DNA of 64,000 bases from CAJQPP01 sp963793465 (GCA_963793465.1 CAWCAJ010000008.1:62001-126000); one strand, 5' to 3'; positions 27,130 to 36,807 are shown, counted from the first letter of the stretch. The notes: generated from the letters alone by a model not told the origin. A program made the numbers and translations.

Positions 27130-28755
27130 ATGACCAAATATATCTTTGTCACCGGCGGCGTGGTGAGTTCCCTGGGAAAAGGTCTGACCAGCGCATCCAT
27201 CGGCATGTTGCTGGAGCAACGTGGGTTGAGTGTCCGTATGCAAAAGCTGGACCCCTACATCAACGTGGATCCGGGCACCATGAGCCCCTTTCAGCACGGC
27301 GAGGTGTACGTGCTGGATGACGGCAGCGAAACCGATTTGGACCTGGGTCATTACGAACGCTTCACCAAAAGCCCGCTGACCCGGCACTCCAACTACACCA
27401 CGGGTCAAATTTACCTGTCGGTCATTGAAAAGGAACGACGTGGTGAGTTCCTCGGTAAAACGGTACAGGTCATCCCGCACATCACCAATGAAATCAAGGA
27501 CTGCATCCGTCGTCTCGGTGACGATGATGTGGACGTGGTCATCACCGAAATCGGCGGGACGGTGGGGGATATTGAAAGCCAACCCTTCCTGGAAGCCATT
27601 CGCCAGTTCTCGCTGGATGTCGGTAAGGCCAATTGCCTGTACATCCACCTGACCCTGGTCCCTTACTTGAAAGCCGCCGGCGAACTGAAAACCAAACCCA
27701 CCCAACATTCCGTGGGACAGCTGCGGCAAATCGGGATCCAGCCCGACATCCTGATCTGTCGTACGGAGCGGAATATCGGGGCCGAGGAACGGGAGAAAAT
27801 TGCCTTGTTCTGCAATATCCCGGTGGAAGCCGTCATCGAGGAAAAGGACAAGGATTTTTCGATCTACGAAGTCCCCATCAGCCTGGTCGATCACGGACTC
27901 GATTCACTGGTTGTCAACCGACTGGGCCTGAAAACCAAATCGCTGGACCTGCTCAATTGGCGAGAACTGATCCACCGACTCCGCAACCCGGAAACTGAAA
28001 TCAGCATCGCCGTCGTCGGCAAGTACGCCCGTCACAAGGATGCCTACAAGTCCATCTACGAATCCATCGATCATGCCGGGATTGAGCATCACGCGCAAAT
28101 TCGCGTGGGCAGAATCGACAGCGAGGAAATCGAACGCGAAGGTCCCGAACGCCTGCTGGCCGGTTACGACGGGATTCTGGTCCCGGGGGGCTTTGGAGAA
28201 CGCGGCACGGAAGGCAAGGTCGATGCCATCCGCTTCGCCCGGGAACGCAAGATCCCGTTCTTTGGCATCTGCCTGGGCATGCAGTGCGCGGCGATCGAAT
28301 TCGCTCGGAATGTCGTGGGGCTGCCCAATGCCAACTCCACCGAGTTCGAAAAAGACACCTCCGACCCCGTGATCTGCCTGCTGGACGAGCAGAAGAATAT
28401 CACCTTCAAAGGAGGAACCATGCGGTTGGGCGCCCAGGTGTCCCACCTGGCAGCCCATTCTCGATCGCGGGACTGGTACGGCACACCCACCATCAGCGAA
28501 CGACACCGTCATCGGTTCGAATTCAACAATGTCTATCGGCAACGGTTCGAAGCCCACGGGATGGTCTTCGCCGGAACCAGTGACGACGAAAAGCTGGTCG
28601 AGATCATCGAATTGGCCGACCATCCCTGGTTTGTAGCCGTGCAGTTCCACCCAGAATTCAAATCCAAACCAACGCAATCTCACCCCCTGTTCTCGGGATT
28701 CATCCAAGCCGCGCTGCGTCGCGAAAACGTGGACGCGGAATTGGCCAAGCGTTAA
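27130..28755 (+). CDS. pyrG: CTP synthase
   Basis: CTP synthase aminates UTP to CTP with glutamine as nitrogen donor. The 541-residue protein has the N-terminal synthase domain (MTKYIFVTGGVVSSLGKGLT; KLDPYINVDPGTMSPFQHGE; DVVITEIGGTVGDIE). The C-terminal class I glutamine amidotransferase domain shows GILVPGGFGERGTEGK, the nucleophile in FGICLGMQCAAIEF, and the terminal His/Glu pair in FVAVQFHPEFKSKP. ATG 27130 has GGGGAAGGA upstream, and the product begins at the conserved residue. It sits between kdsB and a DUF1844 gene. Its final codons and stop form the first unit of a five-copy 16-bp tandem repeat. Confidence 0.97.
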   Translation: MTKYIFVTGGVVSSLGKGLTSASIGMLLEQRGLSVRMQKLDPYINVDPGTMSPFQHGEVYVLDDGSETDLDLGHYERFTKSPLTRHSNYTTGQIYLSVIEKERRGEFLGKTVQVIPHITNEIKDCIRRLGDDDVDVVITEIGGTVGDIESQPFLEAIRQFSLDVGKANCLYIHLTLVPYLKAAGELKTKPTQHSVGQLRQIGIQPDILICRTERNIGAEEREKIALFCNIPVEAVIEEKDKDFSIYEVPISLVDHGLDSLVVNRLGLKTKSLDLLNWRELIHRLRNPETEISIAVVGKYARHKDAYKSIYESIDHAGIEHHAQIRVGRIDSEEIEREGPERLLAGYDGILVPGGFGERGTEGKVDAIRFARERKIPFFGICLGMQCAAIEFARNVVGLPNANSTEFEKDTSDPVICLLDEQKNITFKGGTMRLGAQVSHLAAHSRSRDWYGTPTISERHRHRFEFNNVYRQRFEAHGMVFAGTSDDEKLVEIIELADHPWFVAVQFHPEFKSKPTQSHPLFSGFIQAALRRENVDAELAKR

Positions 28756-28820
28756 ATTGGCCAAGCGTTAAATTGGCCAAACTTTAAATTGCCCAAATGT
28801 TAGGTTGGCCAAACTTTAAA
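28741..28820. repeat. 16-bp tandem repeat (5 units) beginning inside the pyrG stop region
   Basis: Five 16-bp units follow the pattern ttggccaagcgttaaa; the first two are identical and the later ones have one to five changes. The first unit is coding sequence (Leu-Ala-Lys-Arg-stop of pyrG), so the array appears to have grown from the gene's own 3' end. It stops where the longest possible DUF1844 reading frame begins. Confidence 0.9.
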
Positions 28821-28885
28821 TGCGGCAGTGGCAATCCACGAATCGGCCGCCCATGCGTCCCCAGCATCAACCGGAGCACTTTCCA

Positions 28886-29324
28886 GTGAACGACACCGAC
28901 AAACCTGATGATGAACCCCACATCATCGTCGACGACGACTACAAGAATCGCGTGGCCCAGGAGCGGGAACGACTCCGCCAGGAAATGGAATCGTCTCCCC
29001 AGGGAACCGTGGAGGGTATGGAAATGCCACCCGCCTCCATCCCCATGTTGATCACCACCCTGGCCACCCAGGCCCTTTCCAATCTGGGCCAGATTCCCGA
29101 TCCTATCGAAGGCCAGGCCGTCATTCGCAAGCCGGTCGCCAAACACTTTATCGATACGCTGGCGATCCTGGAATCCAAGACCCAGGGGAACCTGACCGAA
29201 GAGGAAAACGAGTTGCTTAACGGTACCTTGCACCAATTGCGGATGGTTTTTGTGGCCACGCCCGATTCCATGCCCGCCGCGTCCGCAGGCACCGGTCCCA
29301 CCAGCCCTACGATCGAACTACCCT

Positions 29325-29326
<2 letters not shown>
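28886..29326 (+). CDS. DUF1844 protein
   Basis: This is a small soluble protein of the DUF1844 family, widespread in planctomycetes and delta-proteobacteria and of unknown function. The conserved core is PASIPMLITTLATQALSNLG, then IPDPIEGQAVIRKPVAKHFI, DTLAILESKTQGNLTEEENE and LLNGTLHQLRMVFV. It is preceded by a charged region (DEPHIIVDDDYKNRVAQERE). I chose GTG 28886 because GGAG lies about 10 bp upstream. The ATG at 28820 would begin inside the tandem repeat and add 22 non-conserved residues. It probably shares a transcript with pyrG. Part of the intergenic repeat family follows the stop directly. Confidence 0.83.
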
Positions 29327-29500
<174 letters not shown>

Positions 29501-29741
29501 CCGCCCGGTCAGATCACTCGCAATCGATCCCGTTTCAAAATCCCGTTTCGGCCCCACGTGAATGGGTCCTGAGTTCGCCGGGTGCCGGGTCCCCCAGCTG
29601 GACGGTCTTTCAAAACCGCAGGGCAGGGCAGGGCTGCGTCCGTTTTATCCCGTGGTTTTGCGAGACAAACTGCCCTAGGCCATAATTCACCCCGGGCGTT
29701 AAATTGGAAGAACCCATTGACCCCCTGGAACCGGATGCCCC

Positions 29742-31247
29742 ATGTCATTAGTGTATCGCTCCCCTAACTGGATGTTGTTGTTCGGGATCGGCATCGCCCT
29801 GGTTACACTCGGCTGCAACGCTTCGTCTTCAAATAACGCCTTGCAGGTTCCGGGGGAAGAAACGGATTCGTCGACGCCTGCGGCAACCCCAGGCTCCTCC
29901 GGCGGCATTGCCGAGGCCATCCAGGGTCAGACCGATTCGCCGCAGGTCCGCTCCGACTACGCGGATCTGCCCGACGACATCAATCAGCTGATGTCCGCAT
30001 TGGCGAGGAAACAAAACGAACAAACGCAAACCGAAGATCCGCAAGCGCAATATCAGATCCAGCAATTCCGCCTGGCAGCCACCCGCAAGCTGCTGGAAAA
30101 TGAAATTAGCGAACCGCAACGTGAAGAATTTGTCAAAATTCAACTGGATGCCCTGTTGCGGTTGATTCGCCTTGGGGACCCGCAAGCTCAACACGATTAT
30201 CGCAAGCTGATTAAGGCCTTTTCCGGCGACAAAAACCCCAACCTGCGACAGGCCATGGGGCTGGCCAGCCTGCTACAGGATTACAGCCAACTGGCCGGCC
30301 AGCCCGGTGCCAATCTACAACCGATTGTCGATGCCGCCACCAGCATGGCAGAGGAGTTCCCCGACAGCTTCGAAGTCTGCAAACAACTGGGTGACCTGGT
30401 GGGTTTGATGCTGCAGCAGGACCAAAGGGAAATGGCCAAACGACTCTCCTGGGCCTTGTCGGACGCTTACCAGGATTCGGCCTCCGAACCTGCCCGCAAC
30501 TATGTCAGCCGCCTCGATTCACGGGTCCGTGTGGCGTCCACCAATCTGGATCTGATTGTGAAAGGGATTCGCGACGGCGATACGGCGGCCCTGCAGCAGT
30601 ACCAGGAAGCGTTGAGTTTCCTGTTTGCCAATGAGAATCTGGATTTGGCAGCTCTGGACACGATTATGGCTTCACTTTATTGGCTGGAACAAACCGGCCA
30701 GCACGATCAGGTCCTGCAAGCCAACGATGTCGTCAGCAGCAGCAGTGCCGAGATCCAGAATCATCAGCTGCGGAGCCAGGTTTTGAAGAACTGCGCGCGA
30801 CGGGAAACACGCTTGGCATATCCCGGCAAGCCGTTCGCCATTCGGGCTGTTGACGGGAACGGTCAGGATTTCGACTGGTCCTCGTTTGCCAAGGGTCAAC
30901 CCGTAGTGGCCGTTTTCTGGTCCCCATCCGAGCCCGCTTCGGTGCGACTGTTACAACAATTGAGTGAGCTCAACGAGTTTCAGGGACCGCCAGCAGCCGT
31001 CAAGTTATTGGCGGTCAGCCTGTCCTCGGCCGGCGCAGGAACACCCGTGCTGTCGGACTCGACTCTTCAGCCGCAAGTGGTTTACGGACCGGACACCGAG
31101 TCCCACTCCACCAGTGAATTCCTGGACGAGTTCGGTGCCGAGCGACTGCCCACGATCTACCTGGTCGATCGGGCCGGCATCGTGGTCGCGGTCAATCCGG
31201 CACCTAACAAGTTGCGGACCAGCATCGCCCGCTTGATCGAACCGTAA
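29742..31247 (+). CDS. Lipoprotein with C-terminal thioredoxin-like (TlpA-type) domain lacking CxxC
   Basis: A hydrophobic leader with lipobox LVTLGC places an acylated Cys at about residue 25. An acidic, Ser/Thr-rich linker and a helical region of about 300 residues (repeating LLENEISEPQREEFV-like helices) follow. From about residue 355 there is a thioredoxin fold: GKPFAIRAVDGNGQDFDWSS, PVVAVFWSPSEPASVRLLQQ, AVKLLAVSLSS and the cis-Pro segment RLPTIYLVDRAGIVVAVNP. The redox motif WCxxC is replaced by WSPSE, so disulfide chemistry is not expected. A structural or binding role is more likely. The stop codon is only 3 bp from the truncated reverse transcriptase on the other strand. Confidence 0.78.
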   Translation: MSLVYRSPNWMLLFGIGIALVTLGCNASSSNNALQVPGEETDSSTPAATPGSSGGIAEAIQGQTDSPQVRSDYADLPDDINQLMSALARKQNEQTQTEDPQAQYQIQQFRLAATRKLLENEISEPQREEFVKIQLDALLRLIRLGDPQAQHDYRKLIKAFSGDKNPNLRQAMGLASLLQDYSQLAGQPGANLQPIVDAATSMAEEFPDSFEVCKQLGDLVGLMLQQDQREMAKRLSWALSDAYQDSASEPARNYVSRLDSRVRVASTNLDLIVKGIRDGDTAALQQYQEALSFLFANENLDLAALDTIMASLYWLEQTGQHDQVLQANDVVSSSSAEIQNHQLRSQVLKNCARRETRLAYPGKPFAIRAVDGNGQDFDWSSFAKGQPVVAVFWSPSEPASVRLLQQLSELNEFQGPPAAVKLLAVSLSSAGAGTPVLSDSTLQPQVVYGPDTESHSTSEFLDEFGAERLPTIYLVDRAGIVVAVNPAPNKLRTSIARLIEP

Positions 31248-31250
31248 GCC

Positions 31251-32180
31251 TCAAATCCAGGTCAGACCTGCCTGCTCGACCCACTCGGTGATCATCTGCA
31301 AAGCCGATTCTGCCTCGAACTGGCTACGGCACAACACGACAAAGTCGTCGGCGTAACGCACCATCTCAAAGCCTTCTTCGGCCATCTGATGATCCAGCGG
31401 GTTAAGGTACAGGTTCGACAACACGGGTGAAAGAACCGCCCCCTGGGGCACACCGGCGATCGGCGTCCACTGGCGGAGTTCCTCCAGAATGTCCTGATCA
31501 AGAAACAACTTGAGCAGCTTCAGCATCCGTGAGTCCGAAATATGCTCTTTGACCAAGGCCAGCAAGCGGTCTTTCGGAATCGAATCGAAGTAACCTTTTA
31601 AGTCCGCATCGACCACGTAAACATAACCTTCCTGAAGCTTCTGCTCGACGACACGCAGGGCGTCGTGAGCACCGACTCCGTGGCGAAAGCCGAAGCTCCG
31701 CTCATGGAACTGGTGATCCAGAATCGGTTCGATCACATCAAGCATCGCCCTTTGGACGACGCGGTCGCGGACCGTCGGAATGCCCAGCGGGCGAGTCTCG
31801 TTCGGTCTTCCCGGTTTGGGAATGTGAACTCGGCGAACCGCACTGGGGCGATAGGTTTGGGCTTTGATCTCTTCGGAGAGATTGCGTGTCTCCACTAACA
31901 GATGCTCTTCGAATGCTTCACAGCTTTGCCCATCCACTCCCGCCGCTTTCTTCTTACCGGTCACCTTGCGGGCGGCCGCATAAAGATTCAGCGGATCGTA
32001 AACCTTATCAATCAACGAATGCCACTTGCCTCCTTTCACTTTGTCATTCAAAAGTGTCGTCAACATTCGGTCAGTCCAGACAGCAGGCTGAGCCCACCGA
32101 TCAATCGTCGGTGTCTCTCCAGTCGGTTTAGCCGAAAACGGCACTCGTTCTGGTAAAGGGTCTTTCAACTTGCTTTTCAT
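31251..32180 (-). pseudogene. ltrA: Group II intron reverse transcriptase/maturase, C-terminally truncated
   Basis: The 309-residue frame covers reverse-transcriptase blocks 0-5. GKKKAAGVDGQSCEAFEEHL, VRRVHIPKPGRPNETRPLGI, RDRVVQRAMLDVIEPILDH, FGFRHGVGAHDAL, VVDADLKGYFDSIPKD, GVPQGAVLSPVLSNLYL and the catalytic FEMVRYADDFVVLC are all present. It ends at about residue 309 in WVEQAGLTWI, so the thumb, maturase (X) and any endonuclease domain are missing. The break coincides with the 3' end of the convergent lipoprotein gene. Intact family members are about 420-560 residues. The 190 bp upstream (32181-32369) may include remnants of intron RNA, but I cannot recognise domain V. It is probably an immobile fragment. 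Confidence 0.85.
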
Positions 32181-32369
32181 GTGTGTGGTCTTTCCGAATC
32201 TACCTTCCTGCCTCCCTTGGCTCGCACCGGGTTTGGTTCCCGGCGGTCATCACTACTATGAAGGCCACCGTAGCTGAATTCACAAAAATTCAGATCAACC
32301 ATCCCACCAACCAACCATCCAAAACCCCTCGGCACCCATGGCCACTCACTCCAAGCCCCGTCGCCAGCC

Positions 32370-33599
32370 CTAGCGAAAAACCGCCTGGCCGTCGAACACG
32401 CCAAAGCGAGCGGGAAAGACCCCATACAGACCTTGCGTGAAGTACAGATCGATGGCGTCCGCCACCCGCTGGATGGGCATCTTGGGAACCAGCACGATGT
32501 CCGAATCCCGCAACCAGATCTCGTCGGAGGGCATGGGACGATGCCCCCACACGCCGCCGGACAGATCCAGACGCAAAGCCATCAATTGCCAGTTGTGATC
32601 GCGACGGAAGACCACGATGTGACGCAGGTTGCCTCCCGGATTCCAACCGCCAGCCAAAGCCAGAGCTTGCATGGCGCTGGTGGGACCGGTCAGGTCGTAA
32701 CGACCGGGTTGGGCGACTTCGCCCAGAACAAAGACCGTCCGTGGCGCCCGCGTTTGCAGAATCGGGGTCACCTCGATGCCCTGGATCCGTTGCCGGTAAC
32801 GCATATTGACCTCTCGGCCCAGCTCGTCCAGCGTCAACCCCACGGTGGGGATGGAGCCGATCATCGGTAACTGCGCCGTGCCGTCAGGAGACACCGTGGC
32901 CAGGCGACCTTGACCACCGGCACCGAACCGGGCATCCACCGCATTGATCAGGTCCTGCACATTGGTATCCGTGCTGATCCCACTGACGACGATGGCCGGA
33001 TCTGTTTCAAAAAACTCGTCGTAACGCTCGTTCAACTCGTCCTGCAATTCCTGGATGGTTTTGCGTGCCGCCATCACGCGACCGATCAGTCGCAAGGATA
33101 TTGATCCGTCGGAAAGAATCTGCAAACCGGTATCGCCACCCTGATTCAGATCCCCATCGGTCGAGGAGTTGATTCGGATGCGGTCGCCCACCATCAGACG
33201 ATAGGCCTGAAACGACTGCTCGCGAGTGATCCGGTACACGAACTCGATTTCATCATCGACACGCAACCGGTATTCGGGAACGTGAGGTGTCCGATGCGGA
33301 CCCACGTACTCGCCGTAGGCAAAGGCTTCCCAGGGGATCATCCGCTCATCGGAACGCCAGGTCGGTTCGGTGTGTTTGGATTGACAGCTACATCCGTTGA
33401 CGCCCTGAAAGTACTTGACCCCAAAACCGCCTCCACAGGACGCACAATCCTGGGCGTAACCGGCTGCAGCAGGTTCCGTAAACTCGGTCGCAGATTCCTG
33501 CGCCAGGCATTGCGATTCAGTCACGATCTGAGCCACGATCGGGGCCAGAATCAGGGCCAGAATCAGGGTGTTGCTAAAGACCTTGCGGGAACTAGTCAT
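32370..33599 (-). CDS. Wza-like polysaccharide export protein (SLBB domains)
   Basis: This is an exported outer-membrane polysaccharide export protein. A signal peptide (SNTLILALILAPIVAQIV) is followed by a Cys-rich stretch (CASCGGG; CSCQ). The Poly_export domain then begins near residue 120: YRLRVDDEIEFVYRI, LMVGDRIRINS, ILSDGSISLRLIGRVMAARK and TIQELQDELNERY. SLBB-type segments follow (TVSPDGTAQLPMIG, RTVFVLGEVAQPGRYDLTGP, AGGWNPGGNL). It ends with an amphipathic helix region (IQRVADAIDLYFTQGL). ATG 33599 is preferred over 33662 because it puts the signal peptide at the start. It follows the TPR lipoprotein gene on the same strand by about 200 bp and may be co-transcribed with it. Confidence 0.87.
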   Translation of the reverse strand: MTSSRKVFSNTLILALILAPIVAQIVTESQCLAQESATEFTEPAAAGYAQDCASCGGGFGVKYFQGVNGCSCQSKHTEPTWRSDERMIPWEAFAYGEYVGPHRTPHVPEYRLRVDDEIEFVYRITREQSFQAYRLMVGDRIRINSSTDGDLNQGGDTGLQILSDGSISLRLIGRVMAARKTIQELQDELNERYDEFFETDPAIVVSGISTDTNVQDLINAVDARFGAGGQGRLATVSPDGTAQLPMIGSIPTVGLTLDELGREVNMRYRQRIQGIEVTPILQTRAPRTVFVLGEVAQPGRYDLTGPTSAMQALALAGGWNPGGNLRHIVVFRRDHNWQLMALRLDLSGGVWGHRPMPSDEIWLRDSDIVLVPKMPIQRVADAIDLYFTQGLYGVFPARFGVFDGQAVFR

Positions 33600-33796
33600 C
33601 TCGCGGTTCCTGTCAATCAAAAAGTGTTTCAATCGTCTTGTCACAGCCGACGCCCATCGCAACGTCCACCGTTATGCCCCAATCCAAAGTCCCCTGGCGG
33701 GAACGACAGCTCGAGACGTTTCTGGCACAGCGTGATTTCGCTCATTCAACTCGGTAGCGAGGTTCCCTGACACACTGCATGTGCGAACGATGCGCA

Positions 33797-35953
33797 TTAG
33801 AACCAGTCCTTCATGTTCTTCAGCAGACCGCGGCCGGCCGGTTTCGTTTCTGTGGGCTCCTCGGGGGCGCTGGCGACCTGAGGCTGATCGTGAACTTCAG
33901 GCATGGCTGCCTGATCCCCAAACTGCTGTGGCGTAGCCCAATCCTGGGGTACAGCGGTGTCGGCCAGGGACTCGGAGCCGCTGAGCGTGCGGAATTCCCG
34001 AATCGCCAACTGGGCCAATTCCTGCTGTTGCCGTTGTTTCTGTGGGTCATCCAATCGCAGAGCCAGCTGTTCGTGAGCCGTGGCCAGATTTTTCCAGGTC
34101 GCCGCCGTCGCTTGGACTCGCAGGCTTTGCGAGAACAAATCCAGAGCCTGTTCCCAGCGACCGTTACTGGCCAACAGCACCCCCAACTCGTTGGCACTCA
34201 GGTGATTGGCGGGGTTGGCCGCCAAGGCTACCTGATGCATCACGATCGACTTGGTTCGATCTTGGGGTTTGCCACTGGCATCAAAACGAGCCGTGGTCGT
34301 CAACAGCTTTCCCAAAGCGTGCAGGGCATCGCTGGCTACGACCGATTGACCAATCGCCTGTTGCAGCTGCTCCACACTGTAGGCGTAATAGGCTTGCATG
34401 GCCTGGATCGGTGAAATCTCCGCGGCGCGACTGGGGTCGATCACACGCGTGCTGTGCGTTTCCAGGATTCCCCGCAAGTCCATGTTCATTTGCTGTTCCG
34501 TATCGATGGCCACGAAGTCATCAGACTCAGCCAAGGCCCGCAGGCCCACGGCCAGTTTATCGGTGTAGGCCCGACTGCCACTTTGCATATCGTAAGATTC
34601 CGTGATCATCCGCAAGGCCTGCATGAACTCCTGGCGTGCGGCAAATACCGAGCCCCGGCGGGCCAGCGACTTTCCATAAATGATGTGCTGCAAAGCCCGT
34701 TCCTCCACGACCAACGAAGCCGACATGCTGGGCAGGGAGTTCTGGACAGCGGGTGGATCGTTTGTGTTTGTCACAGCAGGTTGTGCGATGGCCAGCGTCG
34801 GTTGCTCGGCGTTTGGTGCCGAATTCGCGATTGCCGGCGCAACCACGCTTTGCAGCGCTGTGGGCGACGTGGCGGGCGACTCATCGGCCAGTTGCGGTGG
34901 GATGGGTGGTGCCTGGGCTTCCATCGATTGCGGCGTCTTGCCCATGCCAGCTCCGGCAGTCAGACCAGCAGGTGCCGCAGCAACTGGCTCGTTGACCGGG
35001 TCCGTTACCGAGTTCGACGCGGTTGGCATTTCGGAGGCCTTGAATGGCGACGAAGGGATGGGCTTCTCCGAATCCGCAGGGACCGCTGGCGTGTTATGGG
35101 TCATTCGGGCCTCGGCCGGCTCAGCAAACTCGTTCGGGACTTTTTTGGTTTCGGAGGGTTGCGTGGCCACGACGGCGGAGGGACTGAGTTGATCAGGGTC
35201 GAAGAACCGGTTCTTCACATGTTGACTGACGTCTCCGGTCAATTCTGGCACCGTTTCATCGCCGCTCGCGACCTGCGAGCTGCGGGCGGCTTGGAAACCC
35301 GACGTGGGCAAATGGTGGTTGCTGATCGTCACTGCCTCCGTTGGCGCTGGCGGGGACTCCATCTCGTCGTCCACACTGGGCAGATGGGAGGTGGAAAAGC
35401 CATTGGCCGCCATATCGGTGGAGGGCAGTGAGGAAGTCGTGAATGGATTGCTGATGGATTCCCTGCCTGCCGACGCCAGCCCATTGCTTGTCGCGTTGCT
35501 GGTGTTGGGCAAGCTCTCCGATCGCGTTTCCGACTCATCCACCACCTTGGGCAGGCGGGAGATTCTGGCCGCCTGCGCGGCGGGTCCGTCATTGACGACT
35601 GGCAGATCCCGCACAACGGGGAGTGGTTTGGAGGAGGTTGAGTCGTGGGCAGGCCGCGTCGCCAGGAGTGGCGCGTCGACGCTGGGCAGGTTGCGAACTT
35701 TGGGATGAGAGGACTCATCGGGGAATTCGAACAGCGCCTGTTTCGCCTGCCCCGACTGACGCAGCGGATGGTCGGGTTCTTCGTGTGAAGCCAGCGAAGC
35801 GTGATGTGCGGCGGATGACTGGTTCCCCGCAGCGACGTGTTCCCAGGTGGTATCGTTTTCGACGGGTTTGGGAGCCGTGAAAATCTGACTGCAGCCGTAC
35901 AGACCGCAGGCGGTAATTCCCACAAACAAAACCGATTTGAAAACTGCATTCAT
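33797..35953 (-). CDS. Large TPR lipoprotein upstream of the export gene
   Basis: This 718-residue lipoprotein has MNAVFKSVLFVGITACGLYG followed by C, a lipobox with Cys at about residue 21. About 370 residues of low-complexity Ser/Pro/Ala-rich sequence follow, with a repeated motif around LPSVD/LPVV (RNLPSVDAPL, SHLPSVDDE, SSLPSTD). From about residue 420 the chain is helical: LQHIIYGKSLARRGSVFAAR, with TPR-like LGVLLASNGRWEQALDLFSQ and ATWKNLATAHEQLALRL. It probably anchors to the outer membrane and spans the periplasm. Gene order suggests work with the Wza-like protein in polysaccharide export or surface assembly, but no named family is recognised. Confidence 0.72.
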   Translation of the reverse strand: MNAVFKSVLFVGITACGLYGCSQIFTAPKPVENDTTWEHVAAGNQSSAAHHASLASHEEPDHPLRQSGQAKQALFEFPDESSHPKVRNLPSVDAPLLATRPAHDSTSSKPLPVVRDLPVVNDGPAAQAARISRLPKVVDESETRSESLPNTSNATSNGLASAGRESISNPFTTSSLPSTDMAANGFSTSHLPSVDDEMESPPAPTEAVTISNHHLPTSGFQAARSSQVASGDETVPELTGDVSQHVKNRFFDPDQLSPSAVVATQPSETKKVPNEFAEPAEARMTHNTPAVPADSEKPIPSSPFKASEMPTASNSVTDPVNEPVAAAPAGLTAGAGMGKTPQSMEAQAPPIPPQLADESPATSPTALQSVVAPAIANSAPNAEQPTLAIAQPAVTNTNDPPAVQNSLPSMSASLVVEERALQHIIYGKSLARRGSVFAARQEFMQALRMITESYDMQSGSRAYTDKLAVGLRALAESDDFVAIDTEQQMNMDLRGILETHSTRVIDPSRAAEISPIQAMQAYYAYSVEQLQQAIGQSVVASDALHALGKLLTTTARFDASGKPQDRTKSIVMHQVALAANPANHLSANELGVLLASNGRWEQALDLFSQSLRVQATAATWKNLATAHEQLALRLDDPQKQRQQQELAQLAIREFRTLSGSESLADTAVPQDWATPQQFGDQAAMPEVHDQPQVASAPEEPTETKPAGRGLLKNMKDWF

Positions 35954-36303
35954 GCCAACAGGCTCCGAGTCACGTGGATACTGGCAGCCGCCGAGGGAGG
36001 CGTGACTGAATCGTCGACAAACCCTCGTCTGCGGCTCGTAGCAGTTGTTCTTATCGGTCCGCTGGAAACGAAATTAACGGCAAAACGGGTTTTGACCGCT
36101 GTAGGGGCTTGAATGCAAACGGATAACCGATACAGCCGGAAAAGATGAACATGAGATTCTCGACAATGCAAAAACTCGTGGAAAACGGCAGGCTTGCCCC
36201 TCGATACCGAATCGCTACAACCGGCAAGGTCTAACAATCGGCGAAACCGCATCACCGTTCGGCCTGCTTCCGTGCTCCATTCCCTCCGGTTCAACACGCC
36301 CTC

Positions 36304-36373
36304 CGCCCTTCGCCCTTCGCCCTTCGCCCTTCGCCCTTCGCCCTTCGCCCTTCGTCCTTCGTCCTTCGTCCTT
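36304..36373. repeat. Heptamer microsatellite (10 copies)
   Basis: Seven copies of cgccctt (36304-36352) are followed by three of cgtcctt (36353-36373) with no interruption. All pyrimidines except the G lie on the plus strand. It leads directly into repeat array A. Confidence 0.95.
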
Positions 36374-36705
36374 CGTTCCCTCCGTTACCTTCTGTTCCTC
36401 ACTCCGTCCGCCAATCCCATCGTTCCGTCCATCCTGTCATCCCGTCCACTCTTCCGCACCCATTCCGTCCTCCGCCCTTCGTCCTTCGTTCCCTCCGTTA
36501 CCTCCTGTTCCTCACTCCGTCCGCCAATCCCATCCCGTCCATCCTGTCATCCCGTCCACTCTTCCGCACCCATTCCGTCCTCCGCCCTCCGCTCCTTCGT
36601 TCCCTCCGTTTCCTTCTGTTCATCACCCGGTCCTCCCATCCCGTCATCCCGTCCACTCTTCCGCACCCATCCCGTCATCCCGTCCACTTTTCCTCCCCTT
36701 TCCAA
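36374..36705. repeat. Polypyrimidine repeat array A (3 units of about 112 bp)
   Basis: Units start with cgttccctccgttaccttct at 36374, 36487 and 36598. Each continues through ctgttcctcactccgtccg and ends in catcccgtccactcttccgc-type sequence. The plus strand is almost pure C/T with scattered G and A. ORFs across it on either strand are low-complexity artefacts. It sits just downstream of the terminator of the PEP-CTERM gene and shares its unit with array B. Confidence 0.9.
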
Positions 36706-36718
36706 TCACCAACCGCGC

Positions 36719-36755
36719 AAAAAAAACCGGCCCGGTGACAAATCACCAAGCCGGT
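36719..36755 (-). terminator. Rho-independent terminator of the PEP-CTERM gene
   Basis: Read on the minus strand, ACCGGC and GCCGGT pair outside a 2x2 internal loop, and GGTGA/TCACC pair inside it around a TTTG loop, followed by eight T. Almost the same sequence recurs at 38247-38283. Confidence 0.9.
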
Positions 36756-36807
36756 ACCGATTTCGATAATCCAGTTTTTAAAAGACCTAGCAAATATTCG
36801 GCTTCAG

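Noticed and set aside
36304..36705. Possible CRISPR array
   Set aside because: The repeats are contiguous or about 113-bp degenerate units with no unique spacers of constant length, and no cas genes are nearby.
36194..36769. 191-residue frame across array A, and similarly 37565-38266
   Set aside because: The predicted proteins are simple repeats of Pro/Ser/Arg created by the polypyrimidine arrays; no start context or domain.
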